From Noviherbaspirillum malthae (GTDB taxonomy: Bacteria; Pseudomonadota; Gammaproteobacteria; Burkholderiales; Burkholderiaceae_D), in NCBI RefSeq assembly GCF_015352985.1, contig NZ_JACYXF010000032.1, positions 1 to 64,000 of the forward strand: a stretch of DNA of 64,000 nt. The letters are read 5' to 3'. The position numbers and the translations under genes are program-made. Shown here in pieces: positions 53,206 through 61,755 of this stretch (positions within the stretch are counted from its first letter, which is position 1; the number at the start of each line of letters is the position of its first letter). Below the pieces are notes generated by a model. The model did no database searches. It was not told the origin of the DNA and saw only the letters and a list, made by a program, of their open reading frames with translations.

Positions 53206-53222
53206 GATACTCGATGAGTATC
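53206..53222. promoter_or_regulatory. second perfect inverted repeat
   Basis: GATACTC and GAGTATC around GAT. It starts five bases after the long inverted repeat and lies 102 bases upstream of the CoA-transferase start. Probably part of the same control region. Confidence 0.55.
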
Positions 53223-53323
53223 GAAAACGCAAAAATTAATATTGGACGTCTGATTCGGCTGCGAACTATGCTTTGACCCATGCCGAAACAGCAAGCGGCA
53301 CTGCAACTACACGGGAAAGATGA

Positions 53324-54547
53324 ATGAAGACGGCTTTGGGGCATTTGAAAGTTCTCGACCTGACACGCGTTCTTGCCGGTCCATGGGCAACACAGAACCT
53401 TGCCGACATGGGCGCGGATGTGATCAAGGTCGAGCGGCCGGGGGCCGGCGACGACACCAGGGGGTGGGGACCGCCATTCCTTAAGGATGCGGAAGGCCGC
53501 GACACCACCGACGCCGCCTATTACCTGAGCACGAACCGGGGAAAGAAATCGATCACCATCGATCTGGCTTCGGAAGAAGGCCAGCAGATCGTTCGCGAGC
53601 TGGCGCGCGATGCGGATGTGCTCGTCGAGAATTACAAGGTCGGAACGCTCGCGCGCTATGGCCTTGCCTATGAAGATTTGCGTTCCTTGAACCCGCGGCT
53701 GGTCTACTGCTCCATCACCGGATTCGGACAGGATGGGCCTTATGCATCGCTGCCCGGCTACGATTTCGTGTTTCAGGGAATGGGCGGCCTGATGAGCATT
53801 ACCGGGAATGCGGACGGCGAACCCGGCGGCGGACCGATCAAGAGCGGTGTCGCCATCTCCGATCTGCTGACCGGCATGTACGCGACGACGGCGATACTCG
53901 CCGCCCTCGAGCATCGCCACGTGAGCGGAGAAGGGCAGTACATCGACATGGCCCTGCTCGACTGCATTGTGGCGATCAATGGCTATCAGGCCATGAATCA
54001 CTTCATGTCCGGCAAGATCCCGCAGCGGATGGGCAACATGCATCCCAACATGGTCCCGTACCAGGTCTTCCGCTGCAAGGAAGGCGAAGTCATCGTCGCC
54101 GTCGGCAACGATTCGCAATATGCCTCGTTCTGCGAAGTGATCGGACGCCGCGATCTCGCCGGCGATCCGCGCTTCCTGACAGTCGGGCTGCGCAATGTCA
54201 ACCGCGACGCCCTGATTCCGCAGATCGCCGAGACCATGCTGACCTGCACCATGAAGGAATGGGTTCAAAGGATGGAAGCAGCCAATGTTCCATGCGGGCC
54301 GATCAACAACATGCAGCAGGTATTCGAAGACCCGCAGGTGCGGCACCGCCAAATGAAACTGTCGCTGCCGCATTCCGTCGGCGGAGACATTCCGAGCCTG
54401 GCCAATCCGATCCGGTTTTCCGATACGCCGATCCGCTACCGGCACGCCGCCCCGACGCTGGGGGAACACACGGATGAAGTGCTGAGCGGACGCCTCGGCA
54501 TGCCGGCGGATCAGATCGCTGCACTGAAAGCACGAGGCATCGTATGA
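53324..54547 (+). CDS. CaiB/BaiF CoA-transferase (family III)
   Basis: A 407-residue family III CoA-transferase. LARVLAGPWATQNLADMGAD in register with the family start (seen as LTRVLAGPWATQNLADMGAD), RGKKSITIDLASEEGQ, GQYIDMALLDCIVAIN with the catalytic Asp, and a C-terminal PTLGEHTDEVL. It opens the rightward catabolic operon. Expected to activate a carboxylic acid for the paired dehydrogenases that follow. Confidence 0.92.
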   Translation: MKTALGHLKVLDLTRVLAGPWATQNLADMGADVIKVERPGAGDDTRGWGPPFLKDAEGRDTTDAAYYLSTNRGKKSITIDLASEEGQQIVRELARDADVLVENYKVGTLARYGLAYEDLRSLNPRLVYCSITGFGQDGPYASLPGYDFVFQGMGGLMSITGNADGEPGGGPIKSGVAISDLLTGMYATTAILAALEHRHVSGEGQYIDMALLDCIVAINGYQAMNHFMSGKIPQRMGNMHPNMVPYQVFRCKEGEVIVAVGNDSQYASFCEVIGRRDLAGDPRFLTVGLRNVNRDALIPQIAETMLTCTMKEWVQRMEAANVPCGPINNMQQVFEDPQVRHRQMKLSLPHSVGGDIPSLANPIRFSDTPIRYRHAAPTLGEHTDEVLSGRLGMPADQIAALKARGIV

Positions 54548-54608
54548 CACGCCGCCGCGAACAAGGAGATTCCATGCAATTTGCCGCCCAACACAAGGAC
54601 GTGCGTCA

Positions 54609-55766
54609 ATGACCGCGCTGCTCAACCATTTCCGTCTTGCCCGCCTTCCCGCCGAGGCGGAAGCCTTCCGCGCCGAGGTCAAGGAATTCCTGCAATCCAG
54701 CATGCCGGCGTCGCCGCCGGATATCAGGGCGCGTTCCTGGATGGGATTCTCCGCCGAGTTCAGCCGCAAGCTGGCCAAGCGCGGCTGGGTCGGCATGACA
54801 TTGCCGGGGGAATACGGCGGCGCCAACCTGGATGCATTCTCGCGCTTCGTGCTGGTGGAGGAATTGCTGATCGCCGGCGCTCCGGTTTCAGCACACTGGA
54901 TTGCGGACAGGCAGAGCGGGCCGCTGATCCTGAAATACGGCACCGAAGCGCAACGCCGCTTCTACCTGCCGAAGATCTGCGCGGCCGAAGCCTTCTTCTG
55001 CATCGGGATGAGCGAACCGAACTCCGGTTCCGACCTTGCCAGTGTCGGCACGCGCGCAACCCGGACGGAACGAGGCTGGCGGCTCAGCGGCCGCAAGATC
55101 TGGACGACCAACGCGCCGCACTGCCAGTACATGATTGCGCTGGTAAGAACCTCGGGTAATCCTGAAGATCGCCAGCGCGGACTGTCGCAGTTCATCGTCG
55201 ACCTTTCGCTGCCCGGCGTGACAGTGCGCCCAATACGCGATCTGGCAGGCGATGCGCATTTTTCCGAGGTGTTCTTCGATGACGTCGAGCTGGCCGGCGA
55301 CGCACTGATCGGCCAGGAAGGCAGCGGATGGGAGCAGGTCACCGCCGAACTCGCCTTCGAGCGCAGCGGTCCTGAACGCCTGTACTCGAGCATCGTGCTG
55401 CTCGATCACTGGATCGCCTGCCTGCGGAAAAGCGGCAAGGCAACGGAACATGCCGCCGCCATCGGCCGTTTCGCCACTCACCTGGCGACGCTGCGCAACA
55501 TGTCGGTGACTGTTACCAGTCAGCTGGTGAAGGGGGCGAGCCCGATAGTCGAAGCCGCGCTGGTCAAGGATATCGGCACGGAATTCGAACAGGCCATTCC
55601 TGCCGTGATCGAAGCCGCGATTTCGGCCGACCCGAATGAGCTTGCTGATCCCGATCTGTACCGGACGCTGGCCTATGTCAGCCAGGTGGCGCCAACCTAT
55701 TCCCTGCGGGGCGGCACCCGCGAAATCCTGCGCGGCATGATCGCCCGCGGACTCGGCCTGCGTTAA
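54609..55766 (+). CDS. acyl-CoA dehydrogenase, alpha-like
   Basis: A 385-residue FAD-dependent dehydrogenase. EYGGANLDAFSRFVLVEEL, FFCIGMSEPNSGSDLASVGT (~residues 136-155) and RKIWTTNAPHCQYM are typical. The usual YEGT near the C-terminus is replaced by LRGGTREILRGMIARGLGLR, and AFERSGPER (~255) supplies the alternative catalytic Glu. This is the pattern of the larger subunit in heteromeric FadE pairs. It probably works with the next gene. Confidence 0.9.
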   Translation: MTALLNHFRLARLPAEAEAFRAEVKEFLQSSMPASPPDIRARSWMGFSAEFSRKLAKRGWVGMTLPGEYGGANLDAFSRFVLVEELLIAGAPVSAHWIADRQSGPLILKYGTEAQRRFYLPKICAAEAFFCIGMSEPNSGSDLASVGTRATRTERGWRLSGRKIWTTNAPHCQYMIALVRTSGNPEDRQRGLSQFIVDLSLPGVTVRPIRDLAGDAHFSEVFFDDVELAGDALIGQEGSGWEQVTAELAFERSGPERLYSSIVLLDHWIACLRKSGKATEHAAAIGRFATHLATLRNMSVTVTSQLVKGASPIVEAALVKDIGTEFEQAIPAVIEAAISADPNELADPDLYRTLAYVSQVAPTYSLRGGTREILRGMIARGLGLR

Positions 55767-55777
55767 AGGAAACCGTG

Positions 55778-56764
55778 ATGTTTGCAGAAGCCATAGAAGA
55801 AATCCTGAAGGACAAATGCACGCCCGCAGCCGTACGCGCCATCGAGGCCGGCGGCTCTCCTGCCGCGTTGTGGAATGCCGTGGCGGATGCGGGCTTTCTC
55901 GAGTTGCTCACGCCCGAAGACCAGGGCGGCGCGATGCTGCCGCTGGATGAACTGTTTCCCGTCCTGACCACGCTGGGCGCTTACGCAATGCCCGTGCCGC
56001 TGGCGCAAAGCATTGCGGCGCGTGCGCTCCTTGCCGGACGTGCCGATATCCCGGCGGGGATGCTTACGCTCGCACCGGCATTGCGCCGCACCGAAGACGG
56101 CCGCCTGACATGTCCGTTCGTGCCTTTCGGCGTCATCGCCGATCACGTGGTCGCCCAGGATGGGGACCAGATCCTGGTGCTGCCGGCAAAAGACGCACTG
56201 CGCACATCGACCGGCGTGCACGGCAGCCTGGTAGCGACCATGGCATGGCAGGCGACGCCGGAGACCCCTCGAACAACCGCGGCTGCAGGCAGCCTCGAAG
56301 AATGGGGTGCGGCACTGCATGCCGCGCTGCTTGCGGGAGCCATGCGGCGCGTCTTCGACATGACGCTGCAGTATGCGAATGACCGGTCCCAGTTCGGCAA
56401 GTCGATCGGCAAGTTCCAGGCGATACAGCATCAGATCAGCGTGATGGCCGAGCACGTCGCTGCAGCCTTGATCTCCGCCGAGGCGGCGTTTCAAGGCGAC
56501 ACCCGCATGCCCGCGGCGCTTGCAAGCGCCATCGCAAAGTCCCGCACCAGCGAGGCTGCCGTACTGGTTGCATCGATTTCCCATGCAGTACACGGGGCCA
56601 TCGGCGTCACCGAGGAATACGACCTGCAGCTGCTGACGCGCCGCCTGCATGAATGGCGGACCGCGCACGGCTCCGAAGCTTACTGGAACCGGATCGTGGG
56701 GCAGCGCGTATTGGAGTCGGGCCAGGACCGGATCGTAGATTTCATCCGTTCCGCCAGCATGTAA
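55778..56764 (+). CDS. acyl-CoA dehydrogenase, beta-like (short)
   Basis: A 328-residue short acyl-CoA dehydrogenase homologue; ATG at 55778 is preferred to GTG three bases earlier. The N-terminal part is degenerate, lacking the alpha subunit's SEPNSGSD loop. The C-terminal part has YANDRSQFGKSIGKFQAIQH and AVHGAIGVTEEYDLQLLTRR. Short non-autonomous homologues like this form alpha2beta2 enzymes with a full-length partner for bulky acyl-CoAs. It follows that gene by 11 bases. Confidence 0.88.
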   Translation: MFAEAIEEILKDKCTPAAVRAIEAGGSPAALWNAVADAGFLELLTPEDQGGAMLPLDELFPVLTTLGAYAMPVPLAQSIAARALLAGRADIPAGMLTLAPALRRTEDGRLTCPFVPFGVIADHVVAQDGDQILVLPAKDALRTSTGVHGSLVATMAWQATPETPRTTAAAGSLEEWGAALHAALLAGAMRRVFDMTLQYANDRSQFGKSIGKFQAIQHQISVMAEHVAAALISAEAAFQGDTRMPAALASAIAKSRTSEAAVLVASISHAVHGAIGVTEEYDLQLLTRRLHEWRTAHGSEAYWNRIVGQRVLESGQDRIVDFIRSASM

Positions 56765-56812
56765 GCATCGTTGATAAATTGACAGGGCATCAATGCCCGG
56801 AGGAGACATGAG

Positions 56813-57796
56813 ATGTTGAACAAGCCTTATCGCAGCATGGTGCTGTCAGCTGCAATCGGTTGCGCCACCGTTCTGATGCCCGCCTTGCAGGCGATCGCGC
56901 AGGACTTTCCTTCCCGCGTGATCAAATTCATCGTGCCTTTCCCTCCGGGCAGCGGCACGGATACCTCGGCGCGCTACTTCGGCAAGAAACTGTCCGAACT
57001 GACGGGGCAGCCGGTCGTCGTGGAAAACCGTCCCGGCGGGAACGGCTTCATCGGCGTCCAGAACGCATTATCCGCGCCGGCCGACGGCTACACCGTCTTC
57101 GTCGGCAGCAACTCGACGCTGGCCGTGAACGTCGCCCTGTTCAAAAAGCTGCCATACAATCCTCAGACCGATTTCGCACCGCTGACCATGATGATGCGCG
57201 CGCCGGCGGTCCTCGCCGTGCCGCCGAATTCCCCCTACAAGTCGGTGTCCGACCTCGTCAAGGCGGCCAAGTCGCAGCCGGGGAAGCTGAACTATGCATC
57301 AGGCTCCGCCGGCTATCAGCTGATGGCCGAACTGTTCAACGATGTCGCCGGTGTCAGCACCATGCACGTGCCTTACAAGGGCGCGTCGGAAGCTCTCGCC
57401 GGCGTCGCTTCCGGTACGGTCGATCTGACCTTCTCTGACATTACGGCCACGCATGGCCTGGTCAAGGGCGGCAAGGTACGCGCGCTTGCAGTGGCGTCCG
57501 AGCGGCGCGCACCAGCGCTGCCAGATGTGCCGACTGCGGCCGAAGAAGGCTTGCCCGGCTACCAGGCCTATGTCTGGGTAGGCGCGATGGTATCGGCGAA
57601 GACACCAAAAGCCGAGACTGAAAAACTTTCCGCGCTTCTGACCCAGATTGCACGGATGCCCGAAACGCGGGAATTCTATGAGCGGCAGGGCGCGGAAGCA
57701 ATGAGCGGCGGTGCGGAGGAAATGCGCCGTTTCCAGGCGGCGGAGATCGAGCTGTGGAAAAAGATCGTCGTCAAGGCCAAGGTCGAGCAGCAGTAA
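56813..57796 (+). CDS. Bug/TctC-family solute-binding protein
   Basis: A 327-residue periplasmic TTT binding protein. Signal peptide to AIAQ (~residue 29); mature start DFPSRVIKFIVPFPPGSGTD. VVENRPGGNGFIG, YKGASEALAGVASG and ALAVASERR are conserved. A GGAGGAGAC precedes the ATG. It would import the acid degraded by the surrounding enzymes. Confidence 0.93.
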   Translation: MLNKPYRSMVLSAAIGCATVLMPALQAIAQDFPSRVIKFIVPFPPGSGTDTSARYFGKKLSELTGQPVVVENRPGGNGFIGVQNALSAPADGYTVFVGSNSTLAVNVALFKKLPYNPQTDFAPLTMMMRAPAVLAVPPNSPYKSVSDLVKAAKSQPGKLNYASGSAGYQLMAELFNDVAGVSTMHVPYKGASEALAGVASGTVDLTFSDITATHGLVKGGKVRALAVASERRAPALPDVPTAAEEGLPGYQAYVWVGAMVSAKTPKAETEKLSALLTQIARMPETREFYERQGAEAMSGGAEEMRRFQAAEIELWKKIVVKAKVEQQ

Positions 57797-57803
57797 GCCG
57801 GAT

Positions 57804-58817
57804 ATGAAGGCAATCGGAATCTCTGCGGACGCTGCCGGCCATGGCGCCGATGCACTGGTCGATCTCGAGCTTGCAGCACCGGCTGCCGACGGACAGGATC
57901 TCCTGGTTCGCATCGAAGCCGTGTCGGTCAATCCCATCGATATAAAAATGCGAAGCGCGCGGCCGCATGCCGGCGGACAGCCGCGTGTACTTGGATGGGA
58001 TGCGGCCGGCACCGTGGTCGCCGCAGGGCCGCGCGTCAGCCTGTTCGCCCCGGGCGACCGCGTCTTTTATGCGGGGAGCATCACGCGTCCAGGCTGCAAT
58101 GCGGAACTGCATCTCGTGGACGAACGCCTGACAGGCGCAATGCCGGCATCGGCAGGATTCGCCGAAGCCGCAGCGCTGCCCGTGGCTTCGCTGGCTGCAT
58201 GGGAAGCCTTGTTCGAGCGCATGCATGTATCGGCGACCGGAAACGATGCGGGAAAAAACCTGCTTGTGATCGGCGCAGCCGGCGGGGTGGGATCCATGGC
58301 GATACAACTGGCCAAGGCCGTCGGGCAGCTTCACGTCATTGCAACTGCATCGCGCCCGGAATCGCAGGCGTGGTGCAGGGAGCTGGGCGCAGACATTGTC
58401 GTCGACCACCGTGCGGATCTCGTTGCGCAGCTGGCTGCGAACGGCAGGCCCGCGGTCGACTTCATTCTCTGCCTGTCGGATACGGACCGGTATTTTCCGG
58501 TGATGGCCAAGCTCATCAAGCCCCATGGGCATATTTGCGCCCTGGTCGAAAGCCGGTCGCCGCTGCCCATGAATGACCTGCGCGGGAAGAGCGCTTCGTT
58601 CAGCTGGGAAGGCATGTTCACGCGTTCTTTGCACGCAACGCCCGACATGCTGGAGCAGCACCGGATATTGAACCGCGTCGCGAGTCTGATCGATGCAGGA
58701 CAGGTGCGCAGTACCGTAAAACATTGTTTCAATGGCTTCAATGCGGCTAGCCTGCGGCGTGCTCATGCACTGGTCGAAGCCGGAAACGCCATCGGCAAAG
58801 TCGTAGTGACGGCATAG
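57804..58817 (+). CDS. MDR-family oxidoreductase (zinc-free QOR type)
   Basis: A 337-residue medium-chain reductase. ATG at 57804 (MKAIGISADAAGHG), GWDAAGTVVAAGP, NADP site VIGAAGGVGSMAIQLAK (~residues 154-170) and AGNAIGKVVVT at the end. The zinc-ligand Cys cluster of alcohol dehydrogenases is missing, so it resembles quinone oxidoreductase/enoyl reductase members. It likely reduces an enoyl or carbonyl intermediate. Starts seven bases after the Bug gene. Confidence 0.88.
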   Translation: MKAIGISADAAGHGADALVDLELAAPAADGQDLLVRIEAVSVNPIDIKMRSARPHAGGQPRVLGWDAAGTVVAAGPRVSLFAPGDRVFYAGSITRPGCNAELHLVDERLTGAMPASAGFAEAAALPVASLAAWEALFERMHVSATGNDAGKNLLVIGAAGGVGSMAIQLAKAVGQLHVIATASRPESQAWCRELGADIVVDHRADLVAQLAANGRPAVDFILCLSDTDRYFPVMAKLIKPHGHICALVESRSPLPMNDLRGKSASFSWEGMFTRSLHATPDMLEQHRILNRVASLIDAGQVRSTVKHCFNGFNAASLRRAHALVEAGNAIGKVVVTA

Positions 58818-58859
58818 ATGGCTGCCTGACCACTCTATCAGCCCAATCAAGGAGAACTG

Positions 58860-60020
58860 ATGCTTCCTTTAGACGGCATTCGCGTACTCGATCTGAGCAC
58901 AGTCGTGTTCGGTCCCTACGCCAGCCAGATCCTCGCCGACTACGGTGCGGACGTCATCAAGATCGAGACGCCGGAAGGAGATTCCACCCGAAAGACCGGC
59001 CCGGCAACCGAGCCCGGCATGAGCGCAATTTTCCTGGGCGTCAATCGCGGCAAACGCAGCATCGTGCTCGATCTGAAGACGGCCGACGCCCGGGAAGCGC
59101 TGCTCAAGCTCGTCGATACGGCAGATGTGCTGATGCACAGCATCCGTCCGCAGAAACTTGCGGCGATCGGCCTCGACCCGGACGCCCTGCGCAAGCGCAA
59201 CCCCAAGCTTGTCTATGTCGGCCTGCTCGGTTTCGCCGATGGCGGGCCATACAGCGGCATGCCTGCCTACGACGACATCATCCAAGGGCTTTCCGGCTGC
59301 GCTGCACTGATGGAAAAGCAGACCGGCAAGCCGCAGTATTTTCCGACCATCGCGGGCGACAAGACATGCGGTCTGGTCGCCGCGCACGCGATTCTTGCCG
59401 CGCTGTTCAAGCGCGAGCGCACAGGCATCGGCTCCTATGTCGAAGTGCCCATGCTGGAATCCATGGTGGCGTTCAATCTGGTCGAGCATTTCTACGGCCA
59501 GCATTTTGAACCGCCGCTTGCCGACGCAGGCTATCCGCGCGTATTGAACCAGTGGCGGCGTCCCTATCGCACGACCGATGGCTATATCTGCGCGATGCCC
59601 TACACCGACGCGCATTGGAAGCGGTTCTTCATCGAGTCCGGCCGGCCCGAACTTGCCGTGGACGAGCGTTTCACCAATATCGCGGCGCGCACGACGCATA
59701 TCGCGACCTTGTACGAGATCGCGGCGGAGGTCATTTCCGGCCGGAGTACCGAGGTTTGGCTGGAGACCTTCAGCCGGCTTGAGATACCCGCATCGCCGAT
59801 GCGCCGTCTCGACGAGCTGCCGCAGGACGAACATCTGCAGCAGACCGGATTTTTCGAGACATTGACGGATCCGCAGATGGGGACACTGAAGTTTCCCGGA
59901 GTTCCCGTGAGGTTCGACCAGCAGCGCCCCCCGGTGCGCATGGCTCCGCGCCTCGGCGAACATACCGAGCAGATCATGGCGGAGCTTGGGATTGCCAAGC
60001 CGAATGGTGCAGACGACTGA
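58860..60020 (+). CDS. second CaiB/BaiF CoA-transferase
   Basis: A 386-residue family III CoA-transferase-like protein with AAGGAG at the start. VVFGPYASQILADYGADVIK and RGKRSIVLDLKTADARE are intact. The position of the catalytic Asp reads SYVEVPMLESMVAF, with Glu instead, as seen in a subfamily with PYRTTDGYICAMPYTDAHW. Whether Glu can form the CoA thioester is uncertain. It is followed by a MaoC-like gene nine bases on. Confidence 0.88.
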   Translation: MLPLDGIRVLDLSTVVFGPYASQILADYGADVIKIETPEGDSTRKTGPATEPGMSAIFLGVNRGKRSIVLDLKTADAREALLKLVDTADVLMHSIRPQKLAAIGLDPDALRKRNPKLVYVGLLGFADGGPYSGMPAYDDIIQGLSGCAALMEKQTGKPQYFPTIAGDKTCGLVAAHAILAALFKRERTGIGSYVEVPMLESMVAFNLVEHFYGQHFEPPLADAGYPRVLNQWRRPYRTTDGYICAMPYTDAHWKRFFIESGRPELAVDERFTNIAARTTHIATLYEIAAEVISGRSTEVWLETFSRLEIPASPMRRLDELPQDEHLQQTGFFETLTDPQMGTLKFPGVPVRFDQQRPPVRMAPRLGEHTEQIMAELGIAKPNGADD

Positions 60021-60029
60021 AAGGACAAC

Positions 60030-60506
60030 ATGAACGATACAAAACCCATGCAGCAACTCGGGCAAGGCTATTACTGGCAGGACCTGGAACCGGGCCAGCG
60101 TTTCAAGACCTTCCGCCGCACCGTCACGGAAGCGGACCTTGTCGGCTTCATCGGCGTCACAGGCATGCTGGAAGTCATGTTCATCGACAGCGAACCGCTG
60201 CCGGGCGGCATTGCAGGCCGGCCGGTTCCAGCGGCGCTGACCTACACACTGATCGAGGGCTTGCTGCTGCAAACCATGATTCAGGGAACAGGCCTCGCCA
60301 TGCTGGAGCTGACACAGAAGATCCACGCTCCCGTTCTGGTCGGCGATCGCATTCATGCGATTGTCGAAGTCGACAATATCCGTCCTACGTCGAAGGGCGG
60401 CAGGGCTATCGTAGACTCCACCATCAAGGTCCATAACCAGCGGGATGAACTGGTGATGACCTACACCGCAAGGCGAATGCTGGCAGGGCGCGACCACGCG
60501 TCATGA
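60030..60506 (+). CDS. MaoC-like hotdog protein, atypical active site
   Basis: A 158-residue MaoC-family protein. TVTEADLVGFIGVTGMLEVM aligns with the family's TGDxNPxHxD block but lacks the Asp and His of the dehydratase site. RPVPAALTYTLIEGLLLQTM and PVLVGDRIHAIVEV are conserved. It may be a non-catalytic or specialised member. Between CoA-transferase 2 and the last Bug gene. Confidence 0.8.
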   Translation: MNDTKPMQQLGQGYYWQDLEPGQRFKTFRRTVTEADLVGFIGVTGMLEVMFIDSEPLPGGIAGRPVPAALTYTLIEGLLLQTMIQGTGLAMLELTQKIHAPVLVGDRIHAIVEVDNIRPTSKGGRAIVDSTIKVHNQRDELVMTYTARRMLAGRDHAS

Positions 60507-60653
60507 GAGATTGGCGCTGCGGGTGATCCATAACCAGTCACTCGCAGGCAGACAGATGCGGACACAGACAAGCGCGGGATAAGCGCCTCGTTCGGATCAT
60601 CGATGTAACACTCGCCTTAGCCGGCGAAGCATTCCAAATCAAGGAGAGAAAAA

Positions 60654-61658
60654 ATGAAATTATTCACCACGAGCCGTCTTCGTTCAGGCCTTATTCATGC
60701 CTGTGTCATGATGGGCCTCGGTATCGCCGCGTTCGGCGCACCTGCAGCCCATGCACAGTCCGCCTATCCGAGCAAGCCGATCACCCTGGTCGTGCCATTT
60801 CCTCCGGGCGGCCCAACCGATCTCGTTGCCCGTGTTCTTGCCCAGAAGATGGGTGAGCAGATGGGGCAGCAGTTCATCGTCGACAACCGGGGTGGTGCGA
60901 ACGGCAATATCGGTTCCGCGCTGGTAGCCAAGGCGCCGGCTGACGGCTACACCGTGTTGTACAACACCTCGTCCATCGTCTTGAGTCCGGCGCTGTACAA
61001 GAGCCTGTCCTATGATGTGCAGCGCGATCTCGCGCCGGTGGCCTTGACGGCAACAGTACCTCTTGCCCTGGTGGTGAATCCTTCACTGCCCGTCAACAGC
61101 ATGAAGGAATTCGTCGACTATGCGAAGGCCAATCCCGGCAAGCTTTCCTATGGTTCCGCGGGCAGCGGAAATATCACGCATCTTGGCGCCTTCCAGTTCC
61201 TGCAGGCCAACGGCATCGATGCCGTACATGTTCCCTACAAGGGAAGTGCGCCTGCGGACGCCGATCTTGTCGGCGGCCAGATCCAGTTCATGACGGACAC
61301 GATCAACTCGGTGGCAAGCTTTGTGCGCGACAAGCGCATGCGCCTGCTGGCGGTGACGACGCCGAAGCGCATTCCCATTTTCCCCGATGCGCCGACAGTT
61401 GCGGAATCGGGCATGCCCGGATTCGAAGTCAGCGCCTGGCAGGGACTCATGGTGCCGGCAAAGACGCCGGAACCCATCATCAAGCGGCTCAACAGCGAAC
61501 TGATGAAAGCGCTGCAGAACCCGGAGGTTCAAAAGAAGCTGGCGGCCCAGGGTGCCATTGCGCTTGGCTCGTCGCCGGAGGAGTACGGCAGCTACGTGAA
61601 ATCGGAATTGGCGCGCTGGTCCAAGATCGTCAAGCAAACCGGCGTCTCGCTCGATTAG
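60654..61658 (+). CDS. Bug/TctC-family solute-binding protein
   Basis: A 334-residue periplasmic TTT binding protein. Signal peptide to AHAQ (~residue 34); mature start SAYPSKPITLVVPFPPGGPT. IVDNRGGANGNIG, YKGSAPADADLVGG and a C-terminal ALGSSPEEYGSYVKSEL. AAGGAG lies just upstream of the start and a strong terminator follows, closing the rightward operon. Confidence 0.93.
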   Translation: MKLFTTSRLRSGLIHACVMMGLGIAAFGAPAAHAQSAYPSKPITLVVPFPPGGPTDLVARVLAQKMGEQMGQQFIVDNRGGANGNIGSALVAKAPADGYTVLYNTSSIVLSPALYKSLSYDVQRDLAPVALTATVPLALVVNPSLPVNSMKEFVDYAKANPGKLSYGSAGSGNITHLGAFQFLQANGIDAVHVPYKGSAPADADLVGGQIQFMTDTINSVASFVRDKRMRLLAVTTPKRIPIFPDAPTVAESGMPGFEVSAWQGLMVPAKTPEPIIKRLNSELMKALQNPEVQKKLAAQGAIALGSSPEEYGSYVKSELARWSKIVKQTGVSLD

Positions 61659-61688
61659 ACCTGCTCACGGCCGGCAAGATTGAATCAA

Positions 61689-61728
61689 CTCGCAGCGGTC
61701 TTTCAAGCCGCTGCGAGCGTTTTCTTTC
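61689..61728 (+). terminator. rho-independent terminator of catabolic operon
   Basis: CTCGCAGCGG (61689-61698) pairs with CCGCTGCGAG (61708-61717) around a nine-base loop, followed by CGTTTTCTTT. It lies 30 bases after the last Bug stop. Confidence 0.9.
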
Positions 61729-61755
61729 GGCTTCGGCAAAGGCGGCCGCCGCAAT

